Shown one piece after another: positions 22,501-32,468 of a DNA stretch of 64,000 bases. Under the pieces are notes generated by a model. It saw only the letters and a program-made list of their open reading frames with translations, did no database searches and was not told the DNA's origin. The translations under genes and the position numbers were made by a program. Numbering within the stretch: position 1 is the stretch's first letter; the number at the start of each line of letters is the position of its first letter. Origin of the DNA: Gigantopelta aegis. Lineage: Eukaryota > Mollusca > Gastropoda > Neomphalida > Peltospiridae. The stretch is taken from contig NC_054702.1 of NCBI RefSeq assembly GCF_016097555.1, forward strand, positions 86,014,610 through 86,078,609. The letters are read 5' to 3'.

Positions 22501-25500
22501 AACGGACCAAATATGTCAACACCGCAGTAAGTAAATGGAGGCGCTTGTTCCAGCCTGTCTACAGGCAGATCTGCCATTTTTTGCTCTTGAACAGAACTTC
22601 GTAGTTTTCTACACCTCACACATTTGGAGATGAAATGTGACACTGCAGATCCACAACCAATGATCCAAAATCCATTGGATCGTATCTCGTTTATTGTCAT
22701 GCCACGTCCCTGATGACCGACTCGTTCATGAAAGTGACGAATTATAAGAGTTGTAATGTGGTGTTTTCTTGGAAGAATGACAGGGTGCTTCAAACTGTCC
22801 GACAGACAAGCTTGTCGAACTCGTCCACCAACTCGCAAAATACCATCTGCATCAATATATGGATCAAGTCTACACAGTGAGCTTGTTCTCTTCAAAGCTC
22901 TTTTACGGTCTGCTACACTCTGTCTATCTGATGTCGCACTGCCCAATGAGTTAAGAGTTTTCAGTTCGTCATGAAATGTTTCTGCTTGAACATGTTTCAA
23001 TATCTCTAGTTCTGCTTGAAACAGATCCGCAACACCAACAGAATCAAAGACAGAAAGTCGATCCTGATTATCTCTGTGGGCGTTACCTTTTCTAACCGAC
23101 ACTCGTTTCAGAAGTTGCATCTTGAGTTTTAAACAAAGGGCAATGGCCTTTTTCGCATGATACCATTTGGAGCAATGTTCTAACCGTTTAATTTCAAACT
23201 TCACGGGAGGTTCTGTCACCATGGAGGCCAAGGTCTTTACTTTCTTCAACTCGGGGTCATCCGGAGAAAGAGTGAGATCGTCTGTTACTCTATCTGCTGG
23301 TGAATTTACACTATTCCATAGAAATTCTGGTCCTGTTAACCACTTGGAATTCATGAAATCTGTGACACTTATGCCACGTGATGCATCGTCTGCTGGATTC
23401 TCTTCACCCTTGAGAAGGATCGGTATGTTCTCTGATCTGCTGCACACGGTTCGCAACAAAGATTCATTCGCAATATAACTTAGCACAATTTTGCTGTCAA
23501 ACCAGAACGTTTCAGTAATGTCGTTGTAGTCAAGTTCACGTTGCAGAAATGCACTGATATTGACTGATACCAATGCTGCAGTCAGTTCAAGCCGTGGAAT
23601 TGTTACAGTTTTTAGAGGAGCAACTCTAGCTTTACCCATAACGAAGGAACAATGAACATTTTGCTGGTCATCAACCAATCGGAGATATGAACACTGGCCA
23701 TATCCTGAAGTACTTGCATCTGCAAAATGATGAACTTCAACCCTTTGTAGTTTTCCAAACCCATCTGGCTTGAAGCATCTAGGAATGTCTGTGTATTTAA
23801 GAAGCAACAACTGAGTTCTCCACCTTTCCCATCGCATTCGTAATGCATCTGAAAGAGGACTATCCCAGTCTGATTGATCCTTACACATCTGCTGAAGGAT
23901 CTGCTTACCCACCAACAGAACAGGCGCAATGAAAACAAGGGGATCATAGATAGAGTTTATCGTGGCGAGAACTGCCCGTCGCACTAACGGTTGATCCTTC
24001 AAGGTAATTCTGAACTGAAAGCAATCGGATTCAACACACCAGTTCACTCCAAGAGCTCTCTCAACAGGTAATGAGTCATGTTTAAGATCAAAATTTTGGA
24101 TACCCTTCGCGCAGTCTTCTGAAGGAATAACTTCAATGACATCTTTAGAGTTCGAGATGAACTTGTGTAGTCGCAAACCACCTTTCTGGCACATTTTCTT
24201 GCTTTTCTCAATCAAGTCAACTGCTTCTTCTACAGTAGGTAGTGATTTTAATCCATCATCCACATAGAAATCGTTTCGCAAAAAGTTCGCAGTAACAGCT
24301 CCAAACTCAGTTTCGTAGTCATTCGCAACTTGTTTCAAACCAAAGTTCGCACAACCGGGTGATGAAGCTGCACCAAACAAATTCACAGTCATTCGGAATT
24401 CAGCAGGCTCACTGTCTAAGTCTTCAATTTCCCACCAAAGGAATCGCAGAAAGTTTCTATGACATTCATTCACCTTAAACTGATGGAACATTTGCTTGAT
24501 ATCGCACATAATTGCAACTGGTTCTTTTCGAAACCGACAAAGTACCCCAATTAGAGTAGTTGTTAGATCAGGTCCTTGTAGTAAGTAGTCATTCAGTGAC
24601 ACACCTTCGTGTTTTGCACTACAGTCAAAAACCACTCGAAGTTTCTCAGGGTTTTTTAGGGTGACAGACTCCATGGTGTGGAAGATACCACATTTTACCT
24701 TCGCAGTTCAGTTCTGACTGTGGCACTTTCTCAGCATGTCCACTCTGAATAATGTCTTGCATAAATATCCTATAATCATTACAGTACCTCGAATCTTTCT
24801 GAAAACGGCGTTTCAGCGACAAGAGACGATGAGCTGCCATTATCCTGTTATTGGGAAGTTTAGGTTCAGTGTCTCTGAAAGGCAATGGCATCTCATAATG
24901 TTGATCCTCTCGTTGGTGAATACCTTTCTCGATATTGGACAGAAACTTTCTGTCATTACAGGACAGAGCAATGTGTTCGGACTTTCGTGCATTAAAATCC
25001 AATTCCATCATTTGGGTTACATCACATGGCGCAAATGCTTCCTTGACGTTAGTTTTGAAAGAGAAGAGCACACTTTGAGTACCTTTATCTTGAACATTTG
25101 AAACACACAATTCATTAGGAACTTCACATGCTGTAACTCTGTGGCTAACGCCAATAACGTCACGTCTGTCAATCTGACTATTATCTATGATACCAACTAT
25201 GCCCCAGCCAAGATCTGTTCTTTGTCCATACGGTTCATTGTCATGCACAGGAGGAATGACATCACGAGGAGTCAATGCATGAGGGCAGTTGTAGCCAATC
25301 AGAAGGCCCACTTCTACGTCTCTCAAGGGCATCAGTTCATCAACTATGCTTTCCAGATGAGGCCACATTTTTGCCTTTTCCGGTGTAGGAATGTGTGTTC
25401 TATTCGCAGGCATGATTTCCCTGGAATACGTCGCAGGCAAGGAAATTCTAACAGCACTGTTAAATCCACGAATCACTAAACCCTTTATTTTTGTGCTCTG

Positions 25501-28500
25501 GACAAGCTGATCCTTTGAAGATATTGTTGACAGCATGAGGTTAACACTAGGTCCAACTAGCTCCAGATCGTCACAGGTACGTTCTAGTATAAATGTTGTA
25601 TCAGATTGTGTGTCAAGCATAGCATACACCAACCGTTCTGATTCTGGCCGATCACAATGTGACAACCAAACTGGAAGTATCATAGAACACTTGTCACCTA
25701 TCTGGCTATCACTCAAATGCACGATACTTGAATGAGAGCTGGTTGATACAATAGTCTCTTTAGGAGTAGTAGTCTTTTCTTCTCTTAAGTCTCCATGCAG
25801 AGATGTTGGGTGATACCTTGAACAAGTCTTGCACTTGCTCCTTTTCTTGCAGTCTCGAGATTGATGTCCTACATGCAAACAACCGAAGCAAAGTCGTATT
25901 TTTCTTGCAAACTCCTTCCGCTCACTCACAGATTTTGCAAGAAAGGATTTACAACTGTCAATCTCGTGATTTTCATTACACAGAGCACACCAAGAAACAA
26001 CACTAATGTTATTTGATCAGTCTCCTTTGTCACCATCACCTCTGTAGAGAATGAAGTTCCAGTTGTACGTTTTCGATTAAACTTGTTTGAATGTTCTAAT
26101 TCCGTCTTGCTTTGTTTTTTCGAGAGAAAAGCTGTAACTGGGTCACACGCAATGTCTGCCTCCTTAACAATAAAGGATACAAATTCGCAAAATGGGGGAA
26201 ATGCCTGATGCTTATTCCGCCACTCAGCTACAATTCTTCCCCATCTGTAGACGAGCCAATCTGGCAGTTTTAGAAGAAGTTTTTGATTCTCGTAATCATC
26301 ATTCAACACATTCAAACTACTTACAGTTTCCATAGCTGTAAGACACTGTCGCAGAAAATCGGCAAATCTTCTTAATGCAACACTATCACGACCTGTTATT
26401 TTCGGCCACGATTCTAGTTTATCGCGAAAGGCATTGGCAACAATAAATGAATTCCCGAAACGTTTGTCAAGCAAAGCTCTGGCTTGTTCATATGCTTCAT
26501 CTGTGGACAACAGAATATATCCTTCCACGGATTCCCTTGCAGAACCACCTAAATATCTTTTCAAGTAATAGATTCGTTCAGCAAATGGAATTCCCTGTCT
26601 TTCTATCAATGTCTCAAAGGCTGCTTTCCAACAAGGATACGCTAGAGGATTCCCAGTAAATAGTCCTGGCTCTGGAGGAGGAAGCCTCCCTAAACTGATT
26701 TTCTGTCCCAAGGAAGTTGTTAATTTCTCGATTACCAGCATGTGGGAAGATGTTTCTTCTGGTACGAACTCTTTAGCTGATGCATTAAGTTTTGTGGATG
26801 AAAGGGGTTCTGGGTCACTTACAACGCGACTTTGCATATTTTCCACTGGAATAGACTGAATGTAGTCTCGCACATACTCATTAACATCGTGAGACTTAGA
26901 TACACTGGCAACAGGTGGATACGAATCACCATTATCATTCTTTCCATAATGAATTGTCTCTTCCTGCTCTACTTCAATAGCATTTAATCTTGCCTGTGCC
27001 ATTTCTAATTGTTTTACTGTATCCAACTTGTCTAATTCTATTCTTTTGCTAGCTTCAATGTCAACATATTTTAATTTCACCTTTAATGCTGCAACCTCAT
27101 CCGCTGCTTCTGCCTTAGATGAAATCCGAGACTTGGAAGACAGGCTAGAGATTACTGATTTCTTGTCACTCATATTTAAATTTCATTATATGTATTACCA
27201 TGAAGAATAATGATCAAATGCCCACACAGTATCCACAAATACACGACACTGTTAATGTTGATAAATTTAACGGTAGCCCGTATTCACGAAATACTACGGT
27301 AATTGTTCAAAAATGACGTAACGTTTCACCGACAAACGTAAAACTTCTAATATTAATGTCATATTCAGTTTATCATCACGCAACATTATTCTAACATAAA
27401 ACGTTGTTAGGCTGAATGTTTGGCTGAATGTTTTCACTGTAAGGGTTTCGCAATCGATTTAAGTTCATACCTGTTTCCTGGCTTTGCAAAGAACAACAAA
27501 TTGAAAGTTTGAACATTTATGTAACATCGCAGTTCATGAACCATAACCGTCCACTCGAAAACACATAGCTGTATGCATCAGTACACAAACAAAAGTACGC
27601 AACTGTTTGCAAGTAAAATACTCCAAAACGTGAAATATTGAAATACGTGAAAACATTGAGATACTCGAAAACATTGAGGACCAACGCAGTTCCAAACTTA
27701 ACGCAGACAAACATTCGACTTCCCCTAAGGGACGCAACTTGCATACGCAGTTCCAAACTTAACGCAGACAAACATTCGACTTCCCCTAAGGGACGCAACT
27801 TGCATACGTTTACCATATATAACCATACAGTTACACTCCCCACCAAATTAGAATAATTTTTCAAATAGTTCTAAAAGTCATAAACATTGTTCAAATCACT
27901 TATGTCCCTTTTGCCTGAAATAAAATACCTTCATAACAATAACAATCAAATGTCACTTTGTTTCGAAACCAAATAATGTTCACACAGTTTGCACAATACG
28001 TGAAAACATTGAGATACTCAAAAACATTGAGGGCCAATGCAGTTCCAAACTTAATGCAGACAAACATTAGACTTCCCCTAAGGGACGCAACTCGCATACG
28101 TTTACCGTATATAACCATACAGTTACATGTAGAGTATATCTTTGAAAATCATTAAAATGTGGTTAATTTAAGGATTATTTTATTACCAAAAGCCAAATTT
28201 TATAAACATTAGCAATTGGCCAAATTGATATAAACAATGGAGATCTGTATGATTAAAAATCTTTTTAAACCAAATAAGTTCTTAAATTAGTTTTTTAACA
28301 TCAGGCCACATTTTAATCAGTTGTTGATCATCCTTTTTTCTCCAAAAATGTTGGTAGGTTGAAGGATTTTTCTCCTGTTTTTTAAAAAACAACAATATGG
28401 CATACTCTGGCTTTCTTCAATAGTTCATGTGGGTAAAATTATTTTGAGATGCGATATTTGAAAAAAATTGCTATTTTTGAGAAATTTCTACAATGACCAT

Positions 28501-29976
28501 AGTTCTTGAAGGGTGACATTTGTCATGGCAGTAGGTCACATCTAAAAAATACTTGGTTAAAAAAGCTCACCAAACATTTTTTTAATATGGCCTTAAGGAA
28601 TGTTAAGTGCACCATATAAGTATAACCACAGAAGTTATTGGACATTATTTATTAAGTTTGTTATTATCGTTGTTATAGTAACAGTTTTTGTTGTTTTAGT
28701 AGTTGTTGTTAGTGATGTTCCAGTGATTGAGTATAATCGAAACATTGGTCGGTTGAGCTCTGCTGATGTGATGATCAATTATAAAATCCATAACCGATTG
28801 TTGTGAAACATGTTAACTGTAATTGTTCCTCCAGTTTAGTTGTTGATATTGATGTAAATATGTTGGAGCTGGCATTCAATTTTATGTATACAAAAAGAAA
28901 AAAAGAAATTTAATAGTTATTAAAGGTAAAATTAATGATTTATCAGGTCTATTCTGGTGAACATGACAGTAGGTGCATGGTCCTTTGTATGTTCATATTA
29001 TTCTATAGTCCTTCACATATGGAATGCCTTTATTCATACTATGAAATTTACTACAAGCTATTTATTTCTGAGTCGATTGTTTTCTAAATTGCACACAAAA
29101 AGAGTATATTTTTTTATTATTTCCAAAACACTTTTACTTTTCTTCTTACAAAACTAAAATTATTTACAAAAAACAATTTGGTAGGAAGATGTGATGGACT
29201 ATAATGATTGTGTAATCGAAAGTTGATGGTTGGTGCAAACTGATTGTAACTTATGATCAGTAATGGAATTACAACCGATTTCCAGCACTGGTTGTTATCA
29301 ATTCTTGACGTAACCACTTATTATAACAATGGATGTCTGACCCTCCTGCCTTGGGGGTAGTGGGGGTCGATGTGCTGGGATTGTTTGTTTGTTTTGTTTT
29401 TTCTTGTTGTTGTGAAGGTTTTTTTTCTTTCTTTATTATTATTATTTTATTTTTAATTTTTTAAATTATTAATATTATTTTAAATATATGTAAGCGATTG
29501 ATATTTGCCATGGTCTGCTGCCTTCTGCTGGGGGGTGGGGGGGGGTGGAGGTTGCTTGGGAATGGGGGATTGGAGACAGGTTAACTGGGCCGGTAAAGCA
29601 TAGGGTGTTTTGGCAAGTTAGGATTTGTAATAGGTTGCCACGGCTTCATTCCTTCCCTCCCCTTATCACTGATGTGGACCCATCTGTACGGGGTGGGTGA
29701 CGTTCTATGCGCCAAGATCAAATACATATCTCTGCAGTCTAGCTGAGTATGAAGATCACACCTTTTTATTTGCTATTATAAGTTATTATGGAGTTTCTTG
29801 GATAACACTTTTAGAATTGGCTTCGAATCTTTATGGGTTATCCAAGTTTCTATTTTGTACTTTTGTACACCCCACACAAAATGGCACAATTTACCTTTAA
29901 ATACCTTTTTGTCTTGCCTATCTAAATTATTAACAATTGTTGTTTGTTTGGGTTTTGTATTCTATTTATTTTGTTA

Positions 29977-30026
<50 letters not shown>

Positions 30027-32430
30027 CATTTTGTTATCTATCAATTAGCCAATACCAAATGGAAACTAAAATCCATAGCTCGAAATCCCCCTCCCGTCCC
30101 TGTAATAGATAGAACTCTCTGGTGATGTCAGAGGTTGTGCCCATGACAGGCATGCTTGAACAGTTCTCTGATGGAAGCATGCCAAAAATTACCCACACCC
30201 ACACCACCCACAATGGAAGTCTATTCTTTAGAAGACCATATTCTTCTTGTGCACACCAGCATTGATTTTGGCAACAAACATGCATTTTCATTGCATAATT
30301 TGTTCTTTGCAACAGCACCAATACTTACTGATAACATACTGATAAGAGCATAAATGGTAATTACCGATTAAAACCATAGTTTCTGTAATAAGGGGATACA
30401 TCAGTAGTTATGGCTGAATGCCCAGATCTGTGGCAAAAGTTGAGCATAGCATTAACAACAGTCTTATGTTTGCTTTTTTATACAACATCAATGTCTGTGA
30501 CAAATGGACCCATCATTAGTCATGCTTGGTTGCACGTGTCTTGTTATACCATGGAATTAATTTTATGGAACTATTACTTGGAGTGTGTGGATGCAATAAA
30601 ATATATCCCATATTGAATGGGTCAAGTTTATTTACATATAACCTATCCGTACCAGTTACGTCTTATTTCTATTATATATACATGTATTCAAAATAATGTA
30701 CAGTAAGGTAAATACAAATTTTAAATGTAGATACTAATAAATGCCAAGCATTTGGATTCACAATTTAATACCACATACTGCAGAATATACAGTCAAACCT
30801 GTGGTAAACAGCCACCAAATGAGCATCAAAAGATTGGGCACTTTGTATCAATTAATAAATACATGTAATTTATTTCCATATATTAATCCTACAGACATGA
30901 AGTATAATATCAAACAGCAAGAAAAAGAAGACATGTATATTATCATATTAGATGATTGGGGAGAATGGAGGGATGGTCTTTAAAGACAGGTGGTCTCTTG
31001 AGCAGGTTTGACTGTCCTAGAATACCACTGTAAAACGAGATAATTGTTCCCTTGGACTTGCAGGGAACAACGTTGGCTGATAGCATTAGAAGAGTTGACC
31101 AAGGGCAAGGGCCCGGCTTTTATGAGCATGGTTATAAACTGTGACAGCAAAAAGCTGTACTATCTACTGCATGGTTATAAACTGTGACAGCAAAAAGCTG
31201 TACTATCTACTGCATGGTTATGACAATTCCGCCGTTTCGCAGCCATAATACCAAAATTGCTTAATGTCTCAACTGGGATGGCGCAAGCCAGACTATATTT
31301 AGCTGCAGTAGGTAACCCCGGGATTTCCCTGTACATCTGATGCATACTTCCGCTTTGTTTCCACCATCGCCTAAGCACTGGCATAGCCAGAATATTTTTT
31401 ATTGGGGTGGCGGTGACTACACGGCCCACTAGAGTAGCCAGAGGGAGGGCCATGACCTCTCCCTCACACCTCTCCCTCTTCCCTACCTTCTATATTCTTC
31501 CATACCACGACTCGCAGACAGTGTTGTTGGCCCATCTGCAATGTGAGTGCCCCTCAATACAAAATCCCTCAAACAAAACCCCACCCTAGTAAATTCTGTT
31601 TCAAATGTTAAGACATATATATATATATTATATTTGTTATATGGTGGAAAGAAAAAAGATGTGATCGAGAGGCTGTGTTCCCCTCACCCATCTGGCTATG
31701 CCAATGTGACTGGGATGCTTCCCCCATCTCAACCAGTGCTCCACGACTAGTATATAACTTAAAGAGATAAGAAAATGTTTTGGCCCAGTAGGGATCATGT
31801 ACATTGTTTTAGCGGTACTCTCCGAATGCTTGTTATTTTGTGTCCTGTGCTGTACCCCCAGGAGCTGTGTATCTGTGTACGGAGGATGTGTTTCCCAATA
31901 AGAGACTGTACCAGCTGATCCATCACTTCTCCAACAAGTGGGCGTCGCTCCTACAGGAACACGGCCGTCTCGGAGACAAGATCTTCGTGGAACACGTCGC
32001 TGATCTGGTTAGTTGGAAATGAAAGGAATGTTTGTTTAAAAACACCTCAGCACGTTTTAAAGTGCTGCTGTTTGGTGTCAAACATATACAGATATCGACA
32101 TGAAAAACATTGAGGGGAGTGAATAATTGTTCCCCAAACTTTGATTATTACCATATTGATAGCATATAAAGTTAAAGTTTGTATTGACACTACTAGAGCA
32201 CATGGTTTTATTAATCATTGGCTATTGGATGTCAAACATTTGGTAATTTGACATACAGTCTTAGACTGAAAACATGCTACATTTTTCCATTAGTAACAAG
32301 AGATATTTTATTAGCACCATCCCACAAACAGGATAGCACATACTGTGGCCTTTGATATACCAAAAAATTTAAGAGAAAAAAAAAAGCTGCATCACAGCAT
32401 CAATTCTGGAACTTTGGTCTGACCAGATAC

Positions 32431-32468
<38 letters not shown>

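Larger units (their letters stand above)
21146..27995 (-). mobile_element. BEL/Pao LTR retrotransposon fossil
   Basis: It is a minus-strand BEL/Pao element of about 6.9 kb in XRCC3 intron 4, antisense to the gene. It has LTRs at both ends, a gag region and a pol region in the family's usual order: protease, reverse transcriptase, RNase H, integrase. The two LTRs differ at about 5% of positions in the stretch I compared by eye and also by small indels, so it is not a fresh insertion. The coding part is broken at about two or three points. No target duplication could be recognised. Confidence 0.9.

Noticed and set aside
23167-25479. Several plus-strand open frames over 100 codons
   Set aside because: They are antisense shadows of the pol region of the BEL/Pao fossil.
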